Assembly: GCA_041397775.1 (NCBI GenBank)
Contig: JAWKWB010000013.1
Coordinates: 1 to 64,000, forward strand
DNA length: 64,000 nucleotides
From: Ga0077555 sp041397775
GTDB taxonomy: Bacteria; Pseudomonadota; Alphaproteobacteria; Rhizobiales; Hyphomicrobiaceae
Direction of reading: 5' to 3'
Shown: positions 1 through 7,770 of the stretch, piece after piece
Layout: each line of letters starts with the position of its first letter
Numbering within the stretch: position 1 is the first letter of the stretch
Translations under genes and position numbers: made by a program
The notes under the pieces: model-generated
Told to the model about the DNA's origin: nothing
Databases searched by the model: none
The model's input: only the letters and a program-made list of their open reading frames with translations

Positions 1-156
1 GGCTTCGTCAACAAGCCGCTGGAGAACTGGCGGCCCTGGTGTCCGCATGTCGAAGGCGCACCGATTGCCAGCGGTCATTTCCTTGCCGAGGAGGCGCCAG
101 AGGAAACGCTGGCCGCCTTGCTGCCGTTTCTCGAGCCGTGGCGGCGCGGCGAATAA
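1..156 (+). CDS. C-terminal end of an alpha/beta hydrolase (haloacetate dehalogenase/epoxide hydrolase type), partial
   Basis: Only the last 51 codons lie in the window, read in frame 1 and ending at TAA 154-156. The segment GHFLAEEAP followed by a short amphipathic tail is the usual C-terminal piece of alpha/beta-hydrolases of the haloalkane/haloacetate dehalogenase type. In that family the His of the GHF motif is the catalytic base and the acidic EE pair follows it. The nucleophile part of the protein is outside the window, so the substrate cannot be judged. The next gene starts 52 bp downstream on the same strand. Confidence 0.7.
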   Translation, partial: GFVNKPLENWRPWCPHVEGAPIASGHFLAEEAPEETLAALLPFLEPWRRGE

Positions 157-208
157 GGCGTATCGTGGCCATAAGTGCCGTGGTTTGGAGCGTTGCGAGT
201 AACGTCCC

Positions 209-1216
209 ATGAGCAGCAAGGCGCTGATCGGAACTCGTTCCAATGAGGACCTGCCCTCCAGAGGGAGCGGTCCGCGCATCGGGCTGGCACTCGGCGGCGG
301 CGGTGCTCGGGGCCTGGCGCACGTACTGATGATTGAGGCGCTGGAGGAACTGGGCATCGTTCCCACCGCCATCGCGGGCACGTCGATCGGGGCCATCTAC
401 GGTGCCGCGTTGGCGTCGGGCCTGAGTGCGGCACACATTCGGGCACATACGGAGGAAATCCTTTCTCAGCGGCTCGACCTCGTACGCCAGCTGTTCCTGT
501 CGCGTGCCGAATCCGTGCAGCGGCTCTTCAACCTCGTGCCGATCCGGCCGGCGCTGCTCAACCCGGAAACCCTGCTCGACTACGTGCTGCCGAGCCGCGT
601 ACCGTCGGATTTCGCCGCTTTGAAAATTCCGCTGGCCGTGGTCGCGACGGACTTCTACGCGCAGGAGGCGGTCGTGATGTCCCGCGGTGGCTTGAGACAT
701 GCCATTGCGGCGAGCATGGCGCTTCCAGCCTTGTTCCGGCCGGTGGTGAACGAAGGCCGCGCGCTGGTAGACGGCGGCCTCGTCAATCCGCTGCCGTTCG
801 ACCTGCTGGCGGGGGCGGTCGACATCGTCGTCGCCATCGACGTCTCGGGGGCGAGCCGCAAGCCGATGAACGGCAACGGGCCCTCCGCGTGGGAAGCACT
901 GCTGTCGTCCTCGCAAATCCTGCAGCGGTCGATCGTGCGCGAGAAGATCAAGAGCGCGCAGCCCGATATCTATATCGACGTCGACGTGGACCAGTTCACG
1001 GTGCTCGACTTCCATCGTTTCCGCGAGATCCTGAAGGCGTCGGCGCCGGCGAAGGACAAGCTGAAGCGGCAGCTCGAGCGGGTGCTGGGCAGCGTGACCG
1101 TGCCCCTGGCGGCGCCCCCCGAGGAGCCGGCGCTGGCCAAGCCTGCCGAACGTCCGCGCCTGACGACACGTCTGGCGGCGAGGGTCGGCAAGAAGGCGCG
1201 CGGCAAAAAGAGCTGA
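209..1216 (+). CDS. Patatin-like phospholipase (RssA family)
   Basis: A 335-residue protein with the whole patatin signature. The oxyanion loop GGGGARG is at residues 29-35, the nucleophile elbow GTSIG has Ser59, and the DGG motif carries the catalytic Asp188. Patatins use this Ser-Asp dyad to hydrolyse acyl esters of phospholipids; bacterial RssA-type members are cytoplasmic or membrane-associated with unknown substrates. The C-terminal 50 residues are Lys/Arg/Ala-rich (ending KKARGKKS), possibly for membrane or nucleic acid contact. There is no signal peptide. The start ATG at 209 is the first in frame and leaves about 25 residues before the catalytic fold. Confidence 0.88.
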   Translation: MSSKALIGTRSNEDLPSRGSGPRIGLALGGGGARGLAHVLMIEALEELGIVPTAIAGTSIGAIYGAALASGLSAAHIRAHTEEILSQRLDLVRQLFLSRAESVQRLFNLVPIRPALLNPETLLDYVLPSRVPSDFAALKIPLAVVATDFYAQEAVVMSRGGLRHAIAASMALPALFRPVVNEGRALVDGGLVNPLPFDLLAGAVDIVVAIDVSGASRKPMNGNGPSAWEALLSSSQILQRSIVREKIKSAQPDIYIDVDVDQFTVLDFHRFREILKASAPAKDKLKRQLERVLGSVTVPLAAPPEEPALAKPAERPRLTTRLAARVGKKARGKKS

Positions 1217-1391
1217 CCGGCCGTCATCCGGCAGGCGGTGATCGCCAGCCGAACATTGTTCCGAGAAATTTCGAACCTGTGATGGGCATCACACCCGTCC
1301 AAGGGCGATTGCGGCATTCTCCACTCATCGGCGGCGACGAAACGTCCGCCACGACGAGACAACGAAACAACGCGCTCAACGGAGACATGCC

Positions 1392-1646
1392 ATGCTGAAG
1401 AAGATCGCCCTCGCCGCCGCCACGGTCCTGGTCGCCGCTACCGCCACGGCGGGTGCTGCGAGCGCCGGCTACTACAAGCGGCATCACGGCTACCATGGCC
1501 ACAAGTTCCATTACGGCTACGTGACCTACGGCTACAAGAAGCACCACCATCATCACCACAACCACCACGTCCACGGCTACGGGTGGCGCAAGATCTACAA
1601 GCCGGTCTACTGGACCTACGGCTATCGCCACTACAAGGCGTGGTGA
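1392..1646 (+). CDS. Small secreted His/Tyr-rich protein
   Basis: An 84-residue protein that starts with a clear Sec signal peptide (MLKKIALAAATVLVAATA, cleavage expected after AGAASA). The mature part of about 59 residues holds 15 His and 13 Tyr, including a run of six His, with Gly, Lys and Trp making up most of the rest. I do not recognise a family. Composition suggests a periplasmic or exported metal-binding or adhesive peptide, but that is inference. The purine-rich stretch GGAGACATGCC lies just before the ATG. It stands alone, with a 175-bp upstream gap and a convergent cupin gene downstream. Confidence 0.75.
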   Translation: MLKKIALAAATVLVAATATAGAASAGYYKRHHGYHGHKFHYGYVTYGYKKHHHHHHNHHVHGYGWRKIYKPVYWTYGYRHYKAW

Positions 1647-1719
1647 TCGTTTCCGAGACGCCCCTTTCTCGATTTGCGGCCGCCTTCGCACATCCCCCGG
1701 TGCGGAGGCGGTTTGCATG

Positions 1720-2121
1720 TCAAGGCTTGGCGCCCGAGGCGGGGAGCCAGCGACGGGGCGTCTCGCGCTTGTCCTCGTAGGCCGCCTCGAAGACCGGTGA
1801 CGCCAAGGTCGCGAGGACATGCAACGTATCCTGGCCGACATTCTTGAAGCCGTGGGCGTGGCCGGCGGGAATCAGCACCGACTGCCCAACGCCGGCGACG
1901 ACGTGTTCCTCACCCACCCAGATCTCGGCCGTGCCGGCGAGCACGCTCAGCACCTCCTCGACGGCGTGATAGTGCGTGGGGGCGCCCATGCCCGGCGCGC
2001 ACCATTGCTCGAACATGCACAATTGCGCCGCGCCGTTGGCGGCAGAAATGCGCATGCGCGTGTCGACGCCCGGGCGCCAGGCGTCGCGCGGGTCCTTGTC
2101 GTGATCAATGACGTTCAACAT
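1720..2121 (-). CDS. Single-domain cupin protein
   Basis: A 133-residue protein with one conserved beta-barrel cupin domain. The motif HYHAVEEVLSVLAG matches cupin motif 1 (metal-binding His pair and Glu), and PAGHAHGFKN matches motif 2 with its His. This is the arrangement of small metal-dependent cupins such as mannose isomerase-like or quercetinase-like folds; the substrate cannot be deduced. The start is set by GAGGAG six bases before the ATG at 2121. It is convergent with the His-rich protein and separated from the zinc peptidase gene upstream by a 114-bp gap holding a perfect 16-bp inverted repeat. Confidence 0.85.
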   Translation of the reverse strand: MLNVIDHDKDPRDAWRPGVDTRMRISAANGAAQLCMFEQWCAPGMGAPTHYHAVEEVLSVLAGTAEIWVGEEHVVAGVGQSVLIPAGHAHGFKNVGQDTLHVLATLASPVFEAAYEDKRETPRRWLPASGAKP

Positions 2122-2176
2122 CGCCTCCTCGCTGCGGATGCGACGTGGAGATCCTTCCCCACGCTTCAGTGCGGCG

Positions 2177-2229
2177 GATTGGAAGTCCGCTCGATTCCTG
2201 CCGCTGGTTCCGAGAGCGGACTTCCAATC
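2177..2229. repeat. Perfect 16-bp inverted repeat, 21-nt loop
   Basis: Positions 2177-2192 (GATTGGAAGTCCGCTC) are the exact reverse complement of 2214-2229. The dyad begins six bases beyond the zinc peptidase stop at 2236. In the direction of that gene it could form a strong hairpin, but no U-tract follows, so it may be a Rho-independent-like end structure, an mRNA stabiliser or a REP-type element. Confidence 0.8.
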
Positions 2230-2235
2230 ATCACA

Positions 2236-3216
2236 CTAGAGCTGGTCGGCGTTGAACGTATCACACTGCTGGATCTGGCCGGTCTCCAGACCGCGCCGGA
2301 ACCAACGCACGCGCTGGGCCGACGATCCGTGTGTGAAGGCATCGGGCACGACGCGGCCCGTCTGCTGGCGCTGGATCATGTCGTCGCCGATGGCGGTCGC
2401 GGCCCGCAGGCCTTCCTCGACGTCGCCCGCCTCGAGGCGGTTCTTCAGCTGATGATTGAGGGATGCCCAGACGCCGGCGAGGCAATCGGCCTGCAACTCC
2501 ATCATGACCTGGATGCGGTTGCCATCACGTTGCGATACGCGCGCCTTCGTCTGCTGCACCTTGTCCGCGATGCCGAGCAGCGTCTGCACGTGATGGCCGA
2601 CCTCGTGCGCGACGACGTAGGCCTGGGCGAAGTCGCCCGGCGCCTGGAAGCGCCGTTTCAGCTCCTCGTAGAAGGCGAGATCGATGTAAACCTTCTGGTC
2701 GAGCGGGCAGTAGAATGGCCCCATGGCCGTCTGGCCGGGTCCACACGCCGTCCGGGTGCCGCCCGTGAACAGCACGAGTTTGGGCTCGCGGTACTGCTTG
2801 CCGAAAGACTGGAAGACGCGGTTCCAGACATCCTCGGTATCGGCCAGGACGCGGCCGATGAATTTCTTCATCTCGTCGTTGTTGGCGGCGACCTGGCCTC
2901 CGCCCTGGCGACTGCCGGGCAGGCCGGGAATGTCGAAGGGCGAGCGGTCAGCGCGCTGGGTTGGCGCACCGGGATCCATGCGCGGCATGGGAATCTGCAC
3001 GCCGCCGCCGGGACCTCCCTTGAGAATGTCGAGCGGATTGATGCCGAACAACAGCATGATCGCGCCGATGATGAGCATCGTCGTGAGGCTGAAGCCGCCG
3101 CGCCCGCCCATGGGAATCGGGATCTGCAGGCCGCCGCGGCCGAACGGCGAGCCGCCGCCTTCGCCGCGCCGATCCTCGACGTTGCGGCTTTCGCGATCGC
3201 TATCGTCGTAGCGCAT
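2236..3216 (-). CDS. ypfJ: YpfJ-type neutral zinc metallopeptidase, membrane-anchored
   Basis: A 326-residue protein. The N-terminus is Gly/Arg-rich, followed by one membrane segment at about residues 42-60 (TTMLIIGAIMLLFGINP), a Gly/Pro linker, and the zinc peptidase domain. That domain carries HEVGHH at residues 204-209, an HExxH zinc-binding and catalytic motif, as in family PF04228 (YpfJ/KPN_02809). Substrates of this family are not established. I set the start at 3216 instead of the longer frame to 3315, because GAGGAG sits eight bases before that ATG and the protein then begins MRYDDSD. It is transcribed away from the small membrane gene at 3427. Confidence 0.88.
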   Translation of the reverse strand: MRYDDSDRESRNVEDRRGEGGGSPFGRGGLQIPIPMGGRGGFSLTTMLIIGAIMLLFGINPLDILKGGPGGGVQIPMPRMDPGAPTQRADRSPFDIPGLPGSRQGGGQVAANNDEMKKFIGRVLADTEDVWNRVFQSFGKQYREPKLVLFTGGTRTACGPGQTAMGPFYCPLDQKVYIDLAFYEELKRRFQAPGDFAQAYVVAHEVGHHVQTLLGIADKVQQTKARVSQRDGNRIQVMMELQADCLAGVWASLNHQLKNRLEAGDVEEGLRAATAIGDDMIQRQQTGRVVPDAFTHGSSAQRVRWFRRGLETGQIQQCDTFNADQL

Positions 3217-3426
3217 GACAATCTCCTCGATCCGGGTGCACGCCGTGGAACGGCGCGCGGGATCATTACGTTCCGTCTTTGCGGCGAATTCAGCACGCCG
3301 CTCATTTTCATACAAGAGCTTGATCTCGCGGCCGGCAGCGGATGGTACTATCGATCGCGATGTTCGAGCGGCCGAAGGAAACGTCTTCGTTTCGGGCTCG
3401 CGAAATCAGGCGGCAGCGGAGTGCGC

Positions 3427-3624
3427 ATGAGCCTTCTCAAGATTTGGTTCCTGGCTTCGGCCGCGGCGGTGGCCGGATCGCTGATCTGGGCCTATGTCCC
3501 GATCCTGGTGCCGATTCTCGCGGTGACGGCCTGGCTAGGTATTCTGGTCGCGGGCATCGTGCAGGCCGCGCGCGCCTTGGAGCGCTGGAACGCGGCAAGG
3601 CTTCAGCAGAAGGCGAAGGACTGA
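3427..3624 (+). CDS. Small two-helix membrane protein, unknown
   Basis: A 65-residue hydrophobic protein beginning MSLLKIWFLASAAAVAGS, with two predicted membrane helices (about residues 5-23 and 25-48) and a short basic tail ending QQKAKD. No family is recognised. The stop overlaps the next start in the ATGA arrangement (3624), so the two are probably translated together. A GGAG lies six bases before the ATG. The real start could not be checked against relatives. Confidence 0.6.
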   Translation: MSLLKIWFLASAAAVAGSLIWAYVPILVPILAVTAWLGILVAGIVQAARALERWNAARLQQKAKD

Positions 3625-4100
3625 TGGAGGCGCCGGCGGCCGGTCGATCGATCGTGCGTTCCATCGTGCAAGGTCTGGCGCGATACGGCCGGATCGCTGC
3701 AATTCGCGCCGCAGCGACGGTGGATTCACTGACGCACATGCAACGCGGGATCGTGTTCATGCTGCTGCTGGGGCTGCTCGCGGCCCAATTTGCAGGGGTT
3801 GTGTACCTCGCGCGGGCTGGCGGCGGGGACGGTCCGGAATCGCATGCGGCCGATCCGCGTGGCGTGGCGGCACTCGTGCCGGGGGCATATGCCATCGTCT
3901 CGTTCAAGCCGGATGCGGATGCCGGTATGGTTGCAGCGCACCTCGAACAGCAAGGGGTTGAGGTCGTCGAGGGCCCCAAGGCCGGCATCTGGCGCGTGCG
4001 CCTGTCGCGTGTCCCCCTCGATGCCGCTGCCGTCCTGGCGCGGCTCGATGCCCTCAAGGGCGATGGCCGGATCGTGATCTTCGCCGCGCCGGCCCTTTAA
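3624..4100 (+). CDS. Single-pass membrane protein of unknown function
   Basis: A 158-residue protein translationally coupled to the preceding small membrane protein (ATGA overlap). A basic N-terminal region of about 38 residues leads into one membrane helix (IVFMLLLGLLAAQFAGVVYL). A soluble domain follows, with the pattern AYAIVSFKPDADAGMVAAHL and then VEVVEGPKAGIWRVRLS. That beta-alpha-beta pattern resembles the C-terminal region of some alphaproteobacterial anti-sigma-like proteins and of fervidolysin-type prodomains, but the match is too weak to name. It precedes xerC by 79 bp. Confidence 0.6.
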   Translation: MEAPAAGRSIVRSIVQGLARYGRIAAIRAAATVDSLTHMQRGIVFMLLLGLLAAQFAGVVYLARAGGGDGPESHAADPRGVAALVPGAYAIVSFKPDADAGMVAAHLEQQGVEVVEGPKAGIWRVRLSRVPLDAAAVLARLDALKGDGRIVIFAAPAL

Positions 4101-4179
4101 CGCTTGGGGAGCCCGAATCGCGCATAGTCGCTGGCGATGCGCCAACCACCAGCGGTGCGCGGCGCGACAACAACGGGAG

Positions 4180-5148
4180 ATGAGCTTGGCGCGGACGACC
4201 CGGGAAGCGCTCCACGACCTTAGTGCATCGGTGTTGAGCGACGAGCTCGGCTGCCGCATGGAGGCCTGGCTCGATCATCTCGAGCACGAGAAGGACGTCT
4301 CGGAGAAAACGGCGGAAGCCTACGTTCGCGATGCGCGTGACCTGCTGACGTGGCTTGCCGGGCGCGTGCAGCGCCGGGTGACGCTGGCGGACCTGGAGAC
4401 GTTGGACGCGAAGGCTTTCCGCGCGTTCCTGGCGGCCCGGCGCCGGGCCGGGCTCGAAAGCCGGTCGCTGGCACGCAGTTTGTCGGCGTTGCGGCAGCTC
4501 TTCCGCTGGCTCGAGGCGGACGAGGCGCTGGCTGGGCATGCCATCGGGCGGGTGCAGTCGCCGAAGGTGCCGCGCGGGCTGCCCAAGCCGCTGACCGAGG
4601 CGCGCGCGCGCAGCCTCGTGGCAGACACGATGGAGGCCCAACTCGACTGGGTGGCGGCGCGCGACCTTGCCGTGCTGCTGCTGCTGTACGGGTGCGGGTT
4701 GCGCATCTCGGAAGCCCTGCAGATCACGCAGTGCGATGCGCCGGTACGCGGGCGCGATACGCTGCGCATCGTGGGCAAGGGCAACAAAGAGCGCGTCGTG
4801 CCGGTGTTGCCGGTGACGCAGCAGGCCATCGAGCGCTACCTGGCGCTGTGCCCGTATCCGCTCGATGCGGACGAGCCGATGTTTCGCGGCGCCAAGGGCG
4901 GGCCCCTGTCGCCGCGCATCATCCAACTCGCCATTGCGCGGGCGCGCGAGGTGCTGGGCCTTCCGGAGACGGCGACGCCGCACGCGCTCAGGCATTCGTT
5001 CGCCACGCACCTGTTGAGCGCGGGGGCCGACTTACGGCAGATCCAGGAACTGCTGGGGCATGCCAGCCTGTCGACGACGCAGGTCTACACGCAGGTCGAC
5101 AGGGAACGTCTGCTGAAAGTCTACGACGCTGCTCATCCCAGGGATTGA
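4180..5148 (+). CDS. xerC: Tyrosine recombinase XerC
   Basis: A 322-residue site-specific recombinase that, with XerD, would act at the chromosomal dif site to resolve dimers. The N-terminal SAM-like DNA-binding domain includes EKDVSEKTAEAYVRDARDL. The catalytic domain has the first Arg in GCGLRISEAL, the HALRHSFATHLL box with His and Arg, LLGHASLSTTQ, and the nucleophile Tyr303. The ending VYDAAHPRD is of XerC type. XerD and dif are not in the window. The GGGAG sits very close to the ATG at 4180; a downstream ATG at 4258 would give a more usual-length N-terminus. Confidence 0.88.
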   Translation: MSLARTTREALHDLSASVLSDELGCRMEAWLDHLEHEKDVSEKTAEAYVRDARDLLTWLAGRVQRRVTLADLETLDAKAFRAFLAARRRAGLESRSLARSLSALRQLFRWLEADEALAGHAIGRVQSPKVPRGLPKPLTEARARSLVADTMEAQLDWVAARDLAVLLLLYGCGLRISEALQITQCDAPVRGRDTLRIVGKGNKERVVPVLPVTQQAIERYLALCPYPLDADEPMFRGAKGGPLSPRIIQLAIARAREVLGLPETATPHALRHSFATHLLSAGADLRQIQELLGHASLSTTQVYTQVDRERLLKVYDAAHPRD

Positions 5149-5179
5149 GCGGGTTCGGTTGCCAACGACGAGGCATTGC

Positions 5180-6181
5180 ATGCGTCGACTGCTCTTGCTC
5201 GCGAGCGTGCTGCTCGCCGTTTTCGTCTGCGTGCCTATCGCCCGGGCTGCGGCGCCGGTCTGCGGAGGGCGGGATCTTGCCGCCGAAATGCGGTCGGACG
5301 CTGCGGCCTGGGCGCGTATCAGCGCGTCGGCGGCCGGCATCCCCAACGGCGAGGCCTTGCTGTGGCGCGTGACGACGGCCAAGGGGGCCGTCAGTCACCT
5401 GTTCGGTACGGTCCACATCAGCGACGCGCGTGTGAATGCGCTATCGCCGCCGACGGAGAAGGCGCTGGGCGAAGCGCGGGTCGTCGCCCTGGAAATTGCC
5501 GACATGTCACCCGCCAACATCGGCAAGGCCATGGCCGGCCTGCGCAGCATGCTCGTCTACCGGAACGGGGCGTCGCTGCGGAACGTGCTGTCGGCGGAGG
5601 AACAGGTGCAGGCTGCCCGCGCCATCGAGAAGATCGGCATGCCGGCCGAAACACTCGGCGTATTGCGGCCATGGGTGGTGATGATGTCCCTGGCGCTTTC
5701 GGATTGCGAGCGCGCGCGCACGGCGTCGGGACTGGCGTCGCTCGATACACGCATCGAAAAACGAGCGCGGGCGCAAGGACTGCGGGTGACGGGGCTCGAG
5801 ACCGTGCGCGACCAGATCAGTGCCATGGCGGCGGCACCCGATGGCGATCAAGTGACGATGCTGCGCGCCAGCCTGAAACTGCATGCCCGCAGCGACGACG
5901 TATTGGAGACGCTGGTGCAGCGCTATCTGCAGCGCAAGCTCCATCTCGTCATGCCGATCCAGGAAGAGCTCTGGCGGCAGGTGGATTTTCCGATTGCGGC
6001 ATTCGCGTCGTTCCAAGAGGCGGTCATCTCGAAGCGGAACGTGCGCATGCGGGACGCTGCCCTGCCGCTCATCGCCGAGGGTGGTGCTTTCATCGCAGTC
6101 GGCGCGCTGCACTTGCCGGGCAGGGACGGGCTGGTCGCGTTGCTCCGGAAGGCGGGCCACACCGTGGAGGCGGTGGACTGA
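5180..6181 (+). CDS. TraB/GumN family protein, exported
   Basis: A 333-residue protein with a signal peptide (MRRLLLLASVLLAVFVCVPI, cleavage near ARA). The TraB/PrgY/GumN family motifs are present: HLFGTVHISD near the N-terminus and GALHLPGRDGLVALL near the C-terminus. These two GxxH motifs pair in the family and are thought to form a metal-dependent protease-like site (TIKI type). I use the ATG at 5180 in place of the upstream TTG at 5159, because it puts the signal peptide at the very start. It lies 31 bp after xerC on the same strand. Confidence 0.85.
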   Translation: MRRLLLLASVLLAVFVCVPIARAAAPVCGGRDLAAEMRSDAAAWARISASAAGIPNGEALLWRVTTAKGAVSHLFGTVHISDARVNALSPPTEKALGEARVVALEIADMSPANIGKAMAGLRSMLVYRNGASLRNVLSAEEQVQAARAIEKIGMPAETLGVLRPWVVMMSLALSDCERARTASGLASLDTRIEKRARAQGLRVTGLETVRDQISAMAAAPDGDQVTMLRASLKLHARSDDVLETLVQRYLQRKLHLVMPIQEELWRQVDFPIAAFASFQEAVISKRNVRMRDAALPLIAEGGAFIAVGALHLPGRDGLVALLRKAGHTVEAVD

Positions 6182-6258
6182 GGCGGTGCGACGGGATTCG
6201 TTCCGAAACGACGAAAGACCTCCGCCATCGTTGTTTCACTTCGGTTCGTCGTTCGTTC

Positions 6259-6332
6259 GACTCATTTGAGGCTATGCTGAAAGCCGGCGACTGATACGGT
6301 TAGGACTTCGTTAACCTACTGCCGTGAGAGTC
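6259..6332 (+). promoter_or_regulatory. ccrM upstream region: CtrA-like box with flanking GANTC sites
   Basis: TTAG-N7-TTAACC at 6300-6316 differs by one base from the CtrA consensus TTAA-N7-TTAAC. GANTC sites lie at 6259-6263 (GACTC) and 6328-6332 (GAGTC), the second 12 bases past the box. In Caulobacter, ccrM is activated by CtrA late in the cell cycle, and GANTC sites in the leader shut it off when fully methylated by CcrM itself. The arrangement here fits the same loop. No -10/-35 pair was assigned. Confidence 0.6.
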
Positions 6333-6426
6333 GTTTCCTACCCAGTGCCGGACCTGAGAGGCTTCCCCAGCCCGAAAGGCCCAGCGTGTCCCAATGCCAG
6401 TATCCAGTACGAGTGAGTAGCGTCGT

Positions 6427-7584
6427 ATGAGCGTGCGTCGATCCAAGCGTTCGTCCTTGCCCGTCAATAAAGTGCTCCTCGGCGACAGCCTGAAACGGCT
6501 GAAGGAGCTGCCGGACAAGAGTGTCGATCTGGTCTTTGCGGACCCCCCTTACAACCTGCAGCTCGACCGTGAGCTGCTGCGGCCCAACAACACGATCGTG
6601 GACGGTGTCGACGACGATTGGGACAAGTTCGGCAGCTTCGCGGATTACGACCGGTTCTCGCGGCAGTGGCTGGCGGAATGCCAAAGGGTGCTCAAGCCCG
6701 ACGGCGCGATCTGGGTGATCGGCAGCTATCACAACATCTTCCGTCTCGGCGTGGCGTTGCAGGACCTCGGCTTCTGGCTGCAGAACGACGTGGTCTGGCG
6801 CAAGGTCAACCCGATGCCGAACTTCCGCGGCAAGCGCTTCACCAACGCACACGAAACGCTGATCTGGGCGGGGCGTGACCGCAAGTCGCGCGTGACCTTC
6901 AACTACGAGGCCATGAAGGCCTGCAACGACGACCTGCAGATGCGGTCGGACTGGCTGTTCCCGATCTGCTCGGGCCAGGAGCGGCTGAAGGACGATGGCG
7001 GCCGCAAGGCGCATCCGACGCAGAAACCCGAAGCGCTGCTGCATCGCATCATCCTGGCGACGACCCGTCCGGGTGACGTGGTGCTGGATCCCTTCTTCGG
7101 CACGGGTACGACGGGCGCGGTGGCAAAGCGCCTGGGCCGCCGGTTCGTCGGCATCGAGCGCGATCCCGATTATGTGAAGGCGGCCGAGGAACGCATCCAG
7201 CGGGTCCAGCCCCTGGGCGGCGATGCACTGGAGACGCAGCCCTCCAAGCGGACCGAGCCGCGCGTGGCGTTCGGCGCCATCATCGAGCTCGGCATTCTTG
7301 AGCCCGGTGCACGTCTCAGCGACGAGCGAGGCCGGATCTGGGCGGAAGTGCGGGCGGACGGCACGCTGGCTCTGACCGGCGCACGGGATCGCGTGCAAGG
7401 CTCGATCCATCGCCTCGGCGCGGAGGTGCAGGGCAAGGCGGCGTGCAACGGCTGGACCTTCTGGCACTTCGAAGTCGAAGGAAAACTTAAGCCGATCGAC
7501 ATGTTACGCGAAGAGGCGCGACGGCAGCTCGGCTTGAAGAGCGTCGGCAGCGTCGTTCACCAGCCTCTCGTCGCGGCCGAATAG
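6427..7584 (+). CDS. ccrM: Cell-cycle-regulated adenine DNA methyltransferase CcrM (GANTC)
   Basis: A 385-residue beta-class N6-adenine methyltransferase. The catalytic motif DPPYNLQL begins at residue 39, ahead of the S-adenosylmethionine motif DPFFGTGTTG near residue 220, the order of the beta class. The last 100 residues form the C-terminal domain typical of CcrM, with GWTFWHFEVEGKLKPID, which in Caulobacter is needed for DNA binding. CcrM methylates adenine in GANTC late in replication and, with GcrA, gates transcription of cell-cycle genes; gcrA is also in this window at 48.6 kb. The 245-bp upstream gap carries a CtrA-like box and GANTC sites. Confidence 0.95.
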   Translation: MSVRRSKRSSLPVNKVLLGDSLKRLKELPDKSVDLVFADPPYNLQLDRELLRPNNTIVDGVDDDWDKFGSFADYDRFSRQWLAECQRVLKPDGAIWVIGSYHNIFRLGVALQDLGFWLQNDVVWRKVNPMPNFRGKRFTNAHETLIWAGRDRKSRVTFNYEAMKACNDDLQMRSDWLFPICSGQERLKDDGGRKAHPTQKPEALLHRIILATTRPGDVVLDPFFGTGTTGAVAKRLGRRFVGIERDPDYVKAAEERIQRVQPLGGDALETQPSKRTEPRVAFGAIIELGILEPGARLSDERGRIWAEVRADGTLALTGARDRVQGSIHRLGAEVQGKAACNGWTFWHFEVEGKLKPIDMLREEARRQLGLKSVGSVVHQPLVAAE

Positions 7585-7595
7585 GGCGGTCCACC

Positions 7596-7677
7596 CGGAC
7601 ACGCAAAATTTCGCGGCGCCCGCGTCCCGGCTTGTGGATTGCGGGCGTAACCGGTCGCGATTCCCGTTGCGTGTCCG
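7596..7677. repeat. Nested inverted repeat (11-bp outer, 7-bp inner arms)
   Basis: CGGACACGCAA at 7596-7606 is the exact reverse complement of 7667-7677. Inside, CGCCCGC at 7617-7623 pairs with GCGGGCG at 7641-7647. The 82-bp element starts 12 bases after the ccrM stop. It could end ccrM transcription or be a dispersed palindromic element; no U-tract follows. Confidence 0.75.
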
Positions 7678-7770
7678 AACCGCGCTCGACCGCCATCTGC
7701 GAATCACGGCTCGCTCCCCATCCAGATTGGTGCGCGTAGATCGACGATTTCGGATGTGAGGGTGAGCGGG

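Noticed and set aside
1819..3315. Long plus-strand frame across the cupin and zinc peptidase genes
   Set aside because: Only its last 65 codons (from 3427) look real; the rest is antisense to two well-supported genes.
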